From the NCBI GenBank assembly GCA_963971535.1, contig OZ020589.1, forward strand, positions 90,681,136 to 90,745,135: a DNA stretch of 64,000 bases, in the 5' to 3' direction. The position numbers were made by a program, and so were the translations under genes. Of the stretch, positions 22,053 to 33,036 are shown in pieces. This stretch comes from Notolepis coatsorum (taxonomy: Eukaryota > Chordata > Actinopteri > Aulopiformes > Paralepididae). The notes under the pieces were generated by a model. The model did no database searches, was not told where the DNA came from, and was given only the letters and a program-made list of their open reading frames with translations. Position 1 is the first letter of the stretch; each line of letters opens with the position of its first letter.

Positions 22053-22243
22053 TTAAGAGTCCTAACAGTGTTTATTATTAATTAACATCATAAACCAACT
22101 ACCAGATTTATTTTGCACCAGGGAACTTGAAGGTTCCTGCCACGCTCGCGGCAAAAGGGGGCGGGCTAGCGGTGTGGGGTCGTGGCCAATCAGAGAAAAG
22201 CTGAACACAAGTTGGTTGCCTTTAATATTCACGCGGCCTGGTC

Positions 22244-22300
22244 CCCAAGTGGGAATCGAACCCAGGACCTCCGTGCCGCCGGTCAGTAGTGTTGTAGTTA
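22244..22300 (-). mobile_element. SINE head, right piece of a split SINE
   Basis: Minus strand gives the B box GGTTCGATTCCCAC (near 22250-22262) directly preceding the word CTTGGGGACCAGGCC, which continues across the insert into 20152. The A-box side is not clear, so the head boundary is approximate. Confidence 0.55.
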
Positions 22301-22315
22301 GATAGTTGTAGTTGA

Positions 22316-22914
22316 TGGTCATCCCCTCAACAGCCACTTCATTGGGTGGGAGAGGTCTCGCCAATTCACCTGGCATTGATGTAGGATGAGAGCTACATTG
22401 ACCTATGAAACATGCTTCTCAGTTTGGTTTCCATCCTTTCTCTCCTGGTGATGTTCTTGTGGCATTGCATTCCATTGATTACAGGTGTTCTACTGGTGAG
22501 GATGGATTAGGGTGGATGGAAAGATTCTAAAGCACACAAATGCTGTTTATGTATGATGATAATAATAATAATGCGCTCCCCACAATGTAGGGTGGAAAAC
22601 TGGAAATTGCCTCCTTCACTGGTAGTGAAGATGATAACTGTAATAATAATATTGATACAGTTCTTCTCAGTACCTAAATGGATAAATGCTGTTCATTGGA
22701 ATGCATAGGCTATACAGATCAGACACTGTACAAGTCTACTGACTTAGTGGCAGCGTGTAATATATATCCACAGACTCAGGAGGACCTGCACTTCCACACC
22801 ACACGCCATCTAAACTGAAGCTGTGTAAAATAGATGGTCATTCCAGCCACTTCATTGGGTGGGAAATGTCTTACCAATTCACCTGGTTGATGTAGGATGA
22901 GAGCTACATTGACC
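22316..22914. repeat. Pair of 85-90-bp direct repeats
   Basis: 22316-22404 and 22832-22914 share CAGCCACTTCATTGGGTGGG and TGTAGGATGAGAGCTACATT words with small indels, 516 bp apart. The intervening DNA has an ATA/ATG microsatellite-like patch (22553-22572) and no gene. The pair could be the ends of a small unidentified repeat. Confidence 0.7.
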
Positions 22915-22958
22915 TCCTTTCAATGTACAGCCTAATTAATCCGGTCATGTATATGTTA

Positions 22959-23542
22959 CAGTGTTGTAGTCGGGTCACTAAATCTCAAGTCCGAGTCGAG
23001 TCTCGAGTCCCCAGTGTTCGAGTCTGAGTCACCAAAGAAGAGCCTGAGTTGAGGCCCAATTACCCTAGTCCGAGTCACAGTCTGAGTCCAAGTCATCAAG
23101 GTTGAGTCCACTCCACAGATGTCTGTTGAAGTTTGAGGTTGTCCTGATCTTCTCTTCAATAGTTTGTTTACATAATTTATGGAACATCTAGCAGTGCTCT
23201 TGCTGGAATTTGATGTCAAATCTGTCTAAGCAAAGCGCATCTTAAGATGAGGGTATCGACGTGAATCCGCATGTAGGTGTAACACACGTGTCTGCCCTTG
23301 TACAAAATTAAATACTGTTACGGTATTAATATAGCCATCAATACCTTATGCCAAATGATTAGAGCCTATTACACAAAAAGAAATGACTATTTATCAATTA
23401 ACAAGTCTGAGTCCTCATCTGCACCTTCCGAGTCTGAATGCAGTCAATGCTCGAGTCCAAGTCCAAGCCCGAGTCATCAGTGCTCAAGTCCAAGTCGAGT
23501 CACGAGTCCTGAAAATCAGTCCAGAACTCGAGTACAACACTG
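22959..23542. mobile_element. hAT MITE H with GAGTC arrays
   Basis: The ends CAGTGTTGTAGTCGG and CGAGTACAACACTG are imperfect inverted repeats with a perfect 8-bp duplication ATATGTTA (22951-22958 and 23543-23550). Each end carries about 130-150 bp packed with GAGTC/CGAGTC words in inverted sense relative to each other. 584 bp, non-coding; frames reading SESE/SPSP are translations of the array. Confidence 0.92.
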
Positions 23543-23550
23543 ATATGTTA

Positions 23551-23858
23551 ATACGTTCCTTTGTCAGCTCACATTTGGTCAATTGTTGAACCTGTAATAC
23601 ATTGTTCTTCAAAGATAAAATGGGTCTGGAAATGACTCTCTGGAAATGTACATCTTGAACAAAACACTAGCTAGTTTAGTCTAAAAGCAGGATACATTTT
23701 GGGCTTTTAGTTTAGACAATAATCTTCCAAATATGTTTTGGGTTGTAGGAATATTTATTCTGAAAACGTCAGTCCCCTGGTAAAGAAAAGGTTTGAAAAC
23801 CATTGGTGTAATACATCCATTGGCCAACTTTTACCCTAATGAGGGGAATAAGGCCAAA
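23551..23858. other. No gene seen
   Basis: AT-rich spacer between MITE H and the next TTAA element; no frame or repeat recognised. Confidence 0.4.
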
Positions 23859-23862
23859 TTAA

Positions 23863-24334
23863 CCTCTTAACAGGCGGGCACATTTTTCAGAAAACGCCTG
23901 CAAATTGCATACCCAAAGTAATCTGCAATTTATTATACTCTATACTTATAGCACATGCATGAGTCTGGTCTCTTTTGAAAGGAAACATTCTGAATTTTCA
24001 TCCACAACAGGAATAATCACACTGAGTGCTTTTAAAACGTTTAAGTTAAGTTAAGTTTCTAAGTTTTCTTTACTTCCATTTGAATGATCTTGCTAACAGA
24101 GGCCTCTTACAGGTTCAAGCTGATAGGTATGACCTGGAAAACACAATGGGTCCATAGCCTAAAGCCTTATCTAGTACAGGTCCAAAGTTGGTTGATAATA
24201 CCATAGAATGTGTGTTTTACACAACTTTTTCTAATGGTATGTCTATGCGTCTATCATGTGTGGACCTTAAAAAACGAGGACAAAGCACCGCAAGTGCAAA
24301 ACGGGTCGTATAAGACCCGGTGCATGTTAAGAGG
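23863..24334. mobile_element. TTAA-flanked MITE, second family
   Basis: TTAA at 23859-23862 and 24335-24338. Terminal repeats CCTCTTAACA and TGTTAAGAGG are perfect over 10 bp. A GGGTCGTATAAGACCC stem lies just inside the right end. 472 bp, non-coding. Ends differ from the 21103/30570 family, so this is a separate piggyBac-like or Kolobok-like family. Confidence 0.8.
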
Positions 24335-24338
24335 TTAA

Positions 24339-24605
24339 GACAAGCTTTCTCTAGGCTTTTGAAAATGTAGGTGAGACCTTGCTTGTCATGGAGCAGCAGA
24401 TATACAGAGAAAACTCAATAAAACGCCCACCTTTTTATCTCATTTGACAACTTAAAAAATATCATCACTGATATTTCCGTGGGTCCAAACAAGGAAACAG
24501 GACAGTCCTACAGGTAGTTTTGATGGTGCTTCTAGGTTCATGGAGCTCATAACACAAAATCTTTTTTCCCCCGAATAATAATATGAATATCTGTGTAACC
24601 CTAGT
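24339..24605. other. Spacer, no gene
   Basis: Plain AT-rich DNA leading into the minisatellite. Confidence 0.4.
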
Positions 24606-25515
24606 AAGTATAGAAGGTGTAGGTGTATGGATGGGTGCTACTGTAGGTGTAGGTATATAGAAGGTGTAGGTGTATGGAAGGGTGCTACAGTAGGTGTAGG
24701 TATATAGAAGGTGTAGGTGTATGGATGGGTGCTACTGTAGATGTAGGTATATAGAAGGTGTAAGTGTATGGAAGGGTGCTACTGTAGGTGTAGGTATATA
24801 GAAGGTGCAGGTGTATGGAAGGGTGCTACAGTAGGTGTAGGTATATAGAAGGTGTATGGAAGGGTGCTACAGTAGGTGTAGGTATATAGAAGGTGTAAGT
24901 GTATGGAAGGGTGCTACAGTAGGTTTAGGTATATAGAAGGTGTAGGTGTATGGAAGGGTGCTACTGTAGGTGTAGCAGGTATATAGAAGGTGTAGGTGTA
25001 TGGAAGGGTGCTACAGTAGGTGTAGGTATATAGAAGGTGTAGGTGTATGGAAGGGTGCTAGGTGTAGGTATATAGAAGGTATAGGTGTATGGAAGGGTGC
25101 TAGGTGTAGGTATATAGAAGGTGTAGGTGTATGGAAGGCTGCTAGGTGTAGGTGTATAGAAGGTGTAGGTGTATGGAAGTGTGCTAGGTGTAGGTGTATA
25201 GAAGGTGTAGGTGTATGGAGGTGTAGGTGTATAGAAGGTGTAGGTGTATGGAAGGCTGCTAGGTGTAGGTGTATAGAAGGTGTAGGTGTATGGAAGGGTG
25301 CTCGGTGTAGGTGTATAGAAGGTGTAGGTGTATGGAAGTGTGCTAGGTGTATAGAAGGTGTAGGTGTATGGAAGGCTGCTAGGTGTAGGTGTATGGAAGG
25401 GTACTAGGTGTAGGTGTATAGCAGGTGTAGGCTGCTAGGTGTAGGTGTATAGAAGGTGTAGGTGTATGTAAGGCTGCTAGGTGTATAGAAGGTGTAGGTT
25501 TATGGAAGGCTGCTA
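24606..25515. repeat. GGTGTAGGTGTATGGAAG minisatellite
   Basis: About 20 units. The left half uses a 47-48-bp unit ending in GGGTGCTACAGTAGG; from about 25040 the ACAGT part is lost and the unit is 42 bp, a multiple of three, which leaves 25000-25407 open as a 14-residue repeat. Late units are more scrambled. The frame is a consequence of the period, not a gene. Confidence 0.92.
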
Positions 25516-25760
25516 GGCAGGCCTGGACTGGCCATCTGGCATACCGGGCATTTTCCCGGTGGGCCGACGCATCTTTGGGCCGTTATGATTTGATAAAAAG
25601 AATTAAAATTAAAAAAAATTTAATAATTTCTTTTCTTTATTATTATTATTTTTTTTAAAGTTTGGTCAACCACCACTACTAGGCTGGGACAGCGGCCCAT
25701 TGGTACTGACTGACACTGGGCTGGCCCAATCACATCTCTTACTAAGCACCCCCCCACCAG
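25516..25760. mobile_element. Truncated interspersed repeat (CAGGCCTGGACTGG start)
   Basis: Begins CAGGCCTGGACTGGCCATCT and continues GCATACCGGGCATTTTCCCG with TGGGCCG words, a start I know from fish DNA transposons. An A/T-rich middle and GGCTGGCCCAATC words follow. The opposite end is replaced by the next minisatellite. Confidence 0.5.
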
Positions 25761-25767
25761 TCGTGCA

Positions 25768-26286
25768 GGTACATGACTGAGAGGGGGGCTGGTACATGAC
25801 TGAAATGGGGCTGTGGTACATGACTGAGAGGGGGCTGTGGTACATGACTGAGAGGGGGCTGTGGTACATGACTGAGAGGGGGCTGGTATACAGGACTGAG
25901 AGGTGGCTGGTATACAGGACTGAGAGGGGGCTGGTACATGACTGAGAGGGGGGCTGGTACATGACTGAGATGGGGCTGTGGTACATGACTGAGAGGGGGG
26001 CTGGTACATGACTGAGAGGGGGCTGTGGTACATGACTGAGAGGGGGCTGTGGTACATGACTGAGAGGGGGCTGGTAGATGACTGAGAGGGGGCTGGTACA
26101 TGACTGAGAGGGTGCTGGTATACATGACTGAGAGGGGGCTGGTACATGACTGAGAGGGGGCTGATATACATGACTGAGAGGAGGCTGGTACATGACTGAG
26201 AGGGGGCTGGCTGGTACATGACTGAGAGGGGGCTGGTACATGACTGAGAGGGGGCTGGCTGGTACATGACTGAGAGGGGGCTGGTA
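25768..26286. repeat. GGTACATGACTGAGAGGG minisatellite
   Basis: About 20 units of 22-26 bp differing in the number of G and in optional TGT or AT insertions. All three minus-strand frames stay open for about 190-215 codons because the unit contains no stop word; this is not evidence of coding. Confidence 0.92.
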
Positions 26287-26424
26287 CCATGTATTGTGCA
26301 TCATTGTAGGTCAAACCATTACAAAGTAAATTTCCACGGCAGCCATTTTGGATTTTGGTCTCTCACAAATTTCCACCGCCTTTTTTTAAAATCCCCCCCG
26401 GCTAAATTTGTTTATTAACCCTCC
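26287..26424. other. Short spacer, no gene
   Basis: Contains a T run and a C run (26381-26399). Nothing recognised. Confidence 0.4.
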
Positions 26425-26427
26425 TAG

Positions 26428-28506
26428 ATGACAAACATTCAACACAGCACTTCTGAGAGACCCAAGGAAAACATCGACAAGAAGTGGAAGTCTGTGAAGG
26501 AAGCAGTAAGTACAACGTGCAAAGAAGTACTGGGCCCGAAGAAACACAACCACAAGGAGTGGATATCAGCAGAGTCATTGAGGAAGATAGAGGAGAGGAA
26601 AGGGAAGAAGGCACTAATCAACAACAGTCGAACAAGAGCCGAAAAGGTCAAAGCGCAAAACCAGTACACAGAAGCCACAAAAAGGGTTAAGAAAAGCATC
26701 AAGGCAGACAAGAAGGACTATATAGAGAGTCTTGCGGCAGAGGCTGAAGAAGCAGCTAGACATGGACATTTGAAAGACTTATATAACACCACCAAGAAGC
26801 TGTCAGGAAAGTTTAGTAAACCAGAAAGACCAGTTAAGGACAAAGATGGACAGCCAATCATCGGAGAGGAAAGACAAAAGGAAAGATGGGTAGAACATTT
26901 TGAGGAACTGCTAAACAGACCAGCACCACAGGACCCACCAGACATCCAGCAAGCTGACAGGGATCTGCTGATAGACTGCAGCGTGCCAACAAAAGAAGAG
27001 ATCCGCAAAGCCATCAAGAAGCTGAGGAACGGCAAGACTGCAGGACCCGACGGTATTCCGGCAGAAGCACTGAAGGCCGATATAGAGACGATGGAAGAGA
27101 TGCTCCATCCTCTCTTCAAGAAGATATGGGAAGAAGAACACATCCCATCAGAATGGAAGGAGGGCTACCTCGTCAAAATACAGAAGAAAGGAGATCTGAG
27201 CCAATGTGCAAACTACAGAGGGATCACATTACTCTCCATCCCAGGAAAAGTATTCAACAGGATTATACTGGACAGGATGAAGGACGCCGTCGACCCACAG
27301 CTACGAGACCACCAGGCGGGCTTCCGCAAAAACAGATCCTGCACAGACCAGATTGCAACACTGCGGATAATACTGGAGCAGTCATTAGAGTGGAATTCAC
27401 CCGTATTCATTAATTTCATTGACTATGAAAAGGCTTTCGACAGCGTGAATAGAGAGACCCTCTGGAAGCTACTCAGACACTACGGAGTGCCAGAGAAGTA
27501 CAGAAATATCATCAGGAACTCCTATGAGGGGATGACCTGCAGGGTAATTCATGGCGGTCAACCCACCGACGCCTTCCAGATAAAAACTGGAGTGAGACAG
27601 GGCTGTTTGTTGTCACCATTTCTGTTCCTGCTGGCAATAGACTGGGTCATGAAGCAATCCACGGCAGAGAAACGAAATGGCATACAATGGACATTATGGA
27701 CGCTGTTAGAAGACCTCGACTTTGCAGATGACCTGGCCCTTCTCTCTCACACCCAGCAGCAGATGCAGGAAAAGACCAGTACCATCGCTGACAACTCTAC
27801 TCGGCTTGGGCTTAACATCCACAGAGGGAAGAGCAAGGTCATGAGAATCAATGCTGACAACACATCACACATCATTCTGGAAGGAGAAGCGTTGGAAGAG
27901 GTAGACAACTTCACCTACCTGGGCAGCATGGTTAACAAGCAAGGTGGAACAGATGCTGATGTGAGAGCCAGGATTGGCAAGGCCAGAGGAGCCTTTCTCC
28001 AACTAAAAAACATCTGGAGCTCAAGAGACATTTCCATCACAACCAAGATCAGGATATTTAACACCAACTTGAAGTCAGTCCTACTCTATGGCGCTGAGAC
28101 CTGGAGGACCACTGTCACAACAACCAATAAACTACAAGTTTTCCTAAACACCTGTCTGTGCCGAATCCTCCAGATTCGCTGGCCTAACACCATCAGCAAT
28201 AAAGACCTGTGGCAACGAACACAACAACAGCCAGCAGAGAAAGAGATTCTCCAACGGCGTTGGAGATGGATTGGCCATACACTCCGTAAACCATCCCTGA
28301 GCATCACAAGACAATCTCTCAGGTGGAACCCCCAAGGGAAAAGAAAGAGAGGCCGACCACGAAACACCTGGCGCCGAGACTTGGAAGATGATGCCAAGAA
28401 GATGGGACACACCTGGGGCCAGCTTGAGAGGTTGGCTCAGGATCGGAATGCTTGGAGAACCCTTGTTGACGGCCTATGCCCCAAACGGGGTAAAAGGCGT
28501 AAGTAA
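26428..28506 (+). CDS. RTE-like LINE reverse transcriptase (truncated ORF2)
   Basis: 692 open codons. Residues 1-190 are a basic, Lys/Glu-rich linker after the missing endonuclease. RT motifs follow: [14 protein letters not shown] (about 202), [11 protein letters not shown] (about 258), [14 protein letters not shown] (about 297), [14 protein letters not shown] (about 330), [13 protein letters not shown] (about 388), [13 protein letters not shown] (about 430) with the two catalytic aspartates, NFTYLGSMV (about 495). The C-terminus has [12 protein letters not shown] and a basic [12 protein letters not shown] tail typical of RTE-type proteins. It copies its own RNA onto nicked DNA in the family. 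The ATG at 26428 lies in the target duplication, not in the element, so the N-terminus is fortuitous; without endonuclease the protein alone could not complete normal retrotransposition. Confidence 0.88.
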   Translation: MTNIQHSTSERPKENIDKKWKSVKEAVSTTCKEVLGPKKHNHKEWISAESLRKIEERKGKKALINNSRTRAEKVKAQNQYTEATKRVKKSIKADKKDYIESLAAEAEEAARHGHLKDLYNTTKKLSGKFSKPERPVKDKDGQPIIGEERQKERWVEHFEELLNRPAPQDPPDIQQADRDLLIDCSVPTKEEIRKAIKKLRNGKTAGPDGIPAEALKADIETMEEMLHPLFKKIWEEEHIPSEWKEGYLVKIQKKGDLSQCANYRGITLLSIPGKVFNRIILDRMKDAVDPQLRDHQAGFRKNRSCTDQIATLRIILEQSLEWNSPVFINFIDYEKAFDSVNRETLWKLLRHYGVPEKYRNIIRNSYEGMTCRVIHGGQPTDAFQIKTGVRQGCLLSPFLFLLAIDWVMKQSTAEKRNGIQWTLWTLLEDLDFADDLALLSHTQQQMQEKTSTIADNSTRLGLNIHRGKSKVMRINADNTSHIILEGEALEEVDNFTYLGSMVNKQGGTDADVRARIGKARGAFLQLKNIWSSRDISITTKIRIFNTNLKSVLLYGAETWRTTVTTTNKLQVFLNTCLCRILQIRWPNTISNKDLWQRTQQQPAEKEILQRRWRWIGHTLRKPSLSITRQSLRWNPQGKRKRGRPRNTWRRDLEDDAKKMGHTWGQLERLAQDRNAWRTLVDGLCPKRGKRRK

Positions 28507-28517
28507 AAATAAGTAAG
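26436..28517 (+). mobile_element. RTE-like LINE, 5'-truncated, recent
   Basis: An 11-bp target duplication TAGATGACAAA flanks the insert (26425-26435 and 28518-28528). The sense strand ends with short TAAG-type units (AAGTAAAAATAAGTAAG), the microsatellite tail of RTE-clade elements. The endonuclease domain is absent: the insert starts between endonuclease and reverse transcriptase. Everything retained is open, so the copy is young. Confidence 0.88.
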
Positions 28518-28528
28518 TAGATGACAAA

Positions 28529-30438
28529 TCCATTGAGAAACGAAGTGCCACAGATGACCCAACTACTAGGTCCATATCGTATCATCATAATATTATTTTA
28601 AAAATCATTAGGATAAGGGTTCCCTTGATAAAGATGCATGAAAAGGCTGTATAATATATAACACCTGTAGCTCAACTGCAAAAACTGCTTTTTTGATTTG
28701 ATTAGATTTGTATTTGGAAATTAAAAACACATCATAAAAACTCATATCAACATCATATCTTGGCCAATTTGTATTCCTGAGGATATCACCTAAAAGCATT
28801 CATTAAAACACTTATTTCCAAGGTGGTCCTCGATGGAAGACATAAATCCACAGCACATATAGCCTACTCAACTGCTAATTTTTGCTCAACTGCAAAAATG
28901 TATGCCTACTTATGTATTAGCCTACAGGGAAAAACACATTCACAACAGGCAGCAATGTTTATTTTCAGCCAAGTATGGTAATAAGGTAACTATTAGGATA
29001 TATATGGTATGTATTACTTACTCTTATAACTTATTACTATCTGTGGTAGCTCTAGTCTCCACATACACAAATAGTTTTTGTGCTGTCCATTTATCATGCA
29101 CCTTCACGTGGTAGCACATTAACTGTAGTCAAACTCCCCAAACAAACAAGCACACCATTGATTTAATTGCCATATAAATCACGTACAAATATCTAACTAT
29201 TACTCCTCTCTGAACATGAATATAAAACAAGAAGGTGATTGTAGTATAATCCTATAGAATCCTACAATAATCTAAGGTTATTGTACAGTACAATGAGATT
29301 GCTATCTGGAAGGAGGAGAAAGGACCATAAGTGATATAATTGTTGGTCTCCTCATCTGACTTAAGCAGATGAGAAATAAACGTGTAAGCCAGACAACCAG
29401 AACTCTATTTCAACTCAACTGATTTATTTGTCCCAGGGCCAAGAGTGAATAAAAGGTTGCCTTTCACATACAAGGATTATCAGAAAACATTAATATGTCT
29501 GTTGTGTACAGGAATCAACAAGGTTTGCATCTCAAACCCCAACATGTAGGTACATACAACAGTCATTTGTTAACATAATTTGAACATACATTGAAAATAC
29601 TGTAAGCCCTTTTTGCATATAAGTAAGCCTGGTTTCTAAGCTAAGTTACATTCTATTCTAACCAAACATAATGGTTCCATCCAGCTTACTTACATCAAAA
29701 GCAGCACAGTCTCTCTGGTGGGGAGGGGTAAAGCCGCAGACCTGGGGTTTCTGCGGCTCCTGAACTACCAATATGTTCGCTCTTATATACTATAACTTCC
29801 CTCCAATCATAATATTCCAGTAATACATTTTGGTCCAATCCGGTGGTCCTCTGTGGGCGGTCTTCTGAGGGGGCTGGCTGCCCCCACCTCTGGGTTTCTC
29901 TGTGGGGGTTGGTGTTGTCTTCCTTCAGTGAACAGAAGGGGGGTCTTGATGGCCCCCCTCCTTGGTGTGGTCTTTTGCTGAGTACAGCGGGGTTCTGCTA
30001 GTGGCCCCCGTCGGTGTGGTTGTAATCTGGTCACAGTAGGTGTGACCTTTGTCTGTTATCTGCTGCAACTGTCTCTAGTATCGTTCCTCATTTAGCCCTG
30101 CAGCCCATTCTGCTGCTAAACAGTATACAAGGCATAATGTTATGGTTTCCTAATTATTCACACATTTTAGTTATGGAATTCAAAGTCAATATTACCACAT
30201 GATCTATTAACTGTGTAAACCGTATGCAATATTCATCATTGATATTTGAATACTTGAAATCTGTATGAACTGAGTAGTTAGTATCAAATTAAATAAGATG
30301 GAACAGCTCCATGCATTCATTGAATAAACAACTATTTGCTCATTATTACCAGTATGGTATTGTTTAAATTGTACAGCTTTATGCACATCTTTGTCAGGGA
30401 ATTCCAACCATTCTGGACCTGAATGTACCAGTTTATTG
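28529..30438. other. 1.9 kb without a recognised gene
   Basis: AT-rich DNA. 29700-29960 is more GC-rich with GCCGCAGACC...GGTTTCTGCGGC and GGGGGTCTTGATGGCCCCCC small palindromes. Two AATAAA words (29376, 29449) and a TATATAC run near 29782 would fit an LTR-like unit, but I could not find matching ends. Confidence 0.35.
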
Positions 30439-31759
30439 TAGGGTTCAGCACCGAAAACCGGTTCTAATAGGAACCGGTTCCTAACTTCCGGTTCTGGAAG
30501 TAACATATTTGCATTTCGATTCTTAATTTTGATTATTAAAAAAAAAAAAAAAAAAACGTTGTTAATTAACCCTTTTTCTGCCATGCTTATATCCATCAAT
30601 GTTTGATCACTGCCAGCTCTATTTGTCTATGGAGATGTTCACCTACTTTGCAGGGCTATAACTTTTTAAATTGTATTGCTAAATTGACATTACTATGGCC
30701 CATTCAACATCGATTAGCTATTGTTCAGGGTGTAGGAACGTTTTACTTTTTCATTCACACATTCATACTAAAATACCGTCCAGAGTATAAATATGTTTTT
30801 ATCGTTTTCTGCAGTAATTCATAGAACGTGAGTTATAGCCATTTATGCATATATTAGATCATCAAATGCAGTTTGATAGCGATTGACGCCAGATTAAAAA
30901 TTTCAATTGTACAAGGTCCTAAATGTCATGACTCATCATCTGCTGGTGACCGGAGGGGTGGGGGGTCGTTTATAATTCAATGACCGACGTTAAATGATTT
31001 ATGTAGTATGGGTGATATATTGATCAGAGCAGTTTGTATCGAAAATGGTAAAGAAAAACGCTGAAACTCACCCCAGTCTCCTCGTAGCGTTGGGCGATGA
31101 GAGTGGAGCAAAAAGTTCGCTATTATGGGATGTTGATCTAGATTAACCATTTCCGGGTTGTATAATAATATATACGTCCAAATAACGTTGTTTATTGAGT
31201 TATGGCAACCGATCGATTATCCAGTGTGTCAAGATGGAGTCCCGGGAGCGATCGCGAGTGGCGGACGGAATAGGGGGGACACCAAGAACTTCCTGCCCCA
31301 CTTACCCACTTCCGGTTTGGCGATCGGCCACCAGGTGGCGATATTGAACCATTGGAGAGTTGAGTGGAGATCCCCAGCACCCGTCAAGGATCCGTCGGTG
31401 AAATATGATTACCATGACAGATTTTTGAAATATTGATCTCAAAGACGCTGTAAAACATCATTGGCAGATTACGCATGGCGAGGAATGACGTCTTAACACG
31501 CCATTGGCGATTAAAGGGTTAATACCCTAGTTACAGTACAGCAACCAAATTAAACTGTATCAAGTCAACTGAAAATGTGAATAGTATGAAAATAAATTCA
31601 AGATTTCTCAAAAAAAAAACATTCTCCTGAGAAATAAGCTGTGACCTGTTTTGACCTGCACCTCAAAGAATCGGAATCGAGAATCGTTTAGAACAGGAAT
31701 CGATATGGAGAATCGGAATCAGAACCGGAATCGTCCAAATCCTAATGATGCCCAACCTA
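30439..31759. mobile_element. hAT MITE K (TAGGGTT ends) split by a TTAA element
   Basis: Left end TAGGGTTCAGCACCGAAAAC at 30439; right end GATGCCCAACCTA to 31759. Both sides have GGAACCGG/ATCGGAATC words as subterminal repeats in inverted sense. The flanking octamers share only ATTG, so the duplication has decayed. Without the nested TTAA element it is about 370 bp. An A run lies at 30538-30556. Confidence 0.65.
30570..31518 (+). mobile_element. TTAA-flanked (piggyBac-like) MITE, copy 2
   Basis: TTAA at 30566-30569 and 31519-31522; ends CCCTTTTTCTGCC and GGCGATTAAAGGG. 949 bp, homologous along its length to 21103-22052 in the opposite orientation. Both copies show a conserved open patch near the TTGCAGGGCTATAAC word, but stops and decay elsewhere argue against coding. 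Confidence 0.82.
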
Positions 31760-31889
31760 ATTGTAATCATCTCTCTCTCCTTATGTCTAGTCAAGCCAGG
31801 TTGTGGAGGAGAGAGACAGGGATGAACAGGCTATAGACTACTTTGCCCATCCTGAGCCTTCTATGATGCAGATGTTTTTACATCACCAC

Positions 31890-32755
31890 CCAAAATAAAT
31901 AAATTCACCGGCATTAAATACCACTGCTACGCAGACGACATACAACTACTCTGCTCTTTTAAACCCGACAATTTGGAGAAACTCAGCCTTCTCCAGGAGT
32001 GCCTGCTCGGCATTGAGAGTTGGATGGGGAGTAACTTCCTCCAGTTAAATGCAAAAAAAAACGGAGGTGCTGATCGTAGCAGCTGAAAAGACTGCAGCTA
32101 GAGTGGCCACTCACTTGGGGTCCCTTAAAGACAACATACGTCCCCACCTGAGAAACCTGGGTGTTGTCTTCGACCAGGCCATGAACCTAGACAAACATGT
32201 CAAAACACTCACACGCACCTGCTTTTTTCACCTCAGAAACATTGCAAAACTACGTACCATCATATCTCACTCTGAACTAGAACTGTCCGTGCATGCTTTT
32301 ATTTCCTCTAGGCTTGACTACTGCAACAAATTTTTCCCCTGTCTCACCAAATCATCCACAGACAAACTACAATGGTCCAACATGCTGCAGCCAGGCTACT
32401 CACAAGGTCAAAAAAATCATGTCACATCACTCCCATTCTGGTATCCCTGCACTGGCTCCCGGTACACTAGAATTCACTTCAAAGTCCTCACTTTTACTTT
32501 CAGAGCACTCCACGGTCAGGCCCCTATCTACATCACTGAACTCATCCATCCCTACACCAACACCCGCTCACTCAGATCTGCCGATCAGCACCTCCTGGTG
32601 GTCCCCAGGTCCAGGCTAAAAACAAGGGGTGATCGAGCCTTCGAGGTGACAGCACCAAGGCTCTGGAACACTCTCCCCCTGACCTGCGAACTGCCCCCTC
32701 TGAAAACTCTTTTAAAAAACAACTAAAAACACAGGCCTTTGGTCATACTGTTACA
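31890..32755 (+). pseudogene. L2/Maui-type LINE, reverse transcriptase C-terminal half
   Basis: Begins inside the RT palm with YHCYADDIQLL (about 31918-31950; catalytic YADD), then SWMGSNFLQLNAKKTEVL, RNLGVVFDQAMNL, FFHLRNIAKLR, HAFISSRLDYCN, and near the end LLVVPRSRLKTRGDRAF and APRLWNTLPL. This motif order is that of the L2/Maui family of fish. A run of A at 32051-32059 shifts the frame, and another lesion near 32385-32450 scrambles the middle; the open part is 32049-32726. 5'-truncated and inactive. A short 3' UTR runs on to about 32760 without a clear tail. Confidence 0.85.
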
Positions 32756-32759
32756 TAGC

Positions 32760-33036
32760 CACTTTTTCTTGTCCTTACTGTTCCTATAGTTTTTTTTTTT
32801 TATTATTAGTGACTCATGATTTTATCCAAATTCTTTTATTCTACTTTTTTATCTGGTTTCACTGTTTTTTAGAGAGAGAGTTTGTTGACAGAGTCAGCTA
32901 TGGGGCGACAATAATATGTGCATGAGACATGGTTTCTCTCTTTAGCCATTAAACGGCGTGGTTTATTTCACAGTGCACCCAACAGTACATGAGAGTCCTT
33001 CTCTTGTGAGAGCGATGGAGGAAGAGACAGAGTGAA
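32760..33036. other. Spacer, no gene
   Basis: T-rich stretches and an AGAGAGAG run; ends in GAATGAATGAATG, the tail side of the next LINE. Confidence 0.4.

Larger units (their letters stand above)
20153..22234. mobile_element. Long-inverted-repeat (foldback, MULE-like) element
   Basis: The ends read GCGTGAATATTAAAGGCAAC and its inverse, continuing for about 80 bp with small differences through a TCTGATTGGCCAC word. The flanking 9-bp repeat GGCCTGGTC is perfect (20144-20152 and 22235-22243). Nine-base duplications point to Mutator-like elements rather than hAT. Inner parts also pair: CCGTTGTAGAA near 20281 with TTCTACAACGG near 20699, and a GGTAGTTGGTTTATGA word near 20841 with its inverse near 22090. 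It contains a perfect-type hairpin (20522-20696), a 34-bp tandem array, and a nested TTAA element. No transposase frame is present. Confidence 0.82.

Noticed and set aside
25000..25407. 135-codon Cys/Arg/Gly repeat protein
   Set aside because: It is the 42-bp minisatellite read in one frame; there is no start context, domain or non-repeat sequence.
25620..26314. Three overlapping minus-strand frames of 190-215 codons rich in Pro, Ser, His and Val
   Set aside because: All three frames are translations of the same 22-26-bp minisatellite unit, which simply lacks stop words.
30603..30824. Conserved small protein shared with 21727-21975
   Set aside because: Both lie in the same MITE family; the shared peptide follows from copy homology, and other parts of the element are full of stops.
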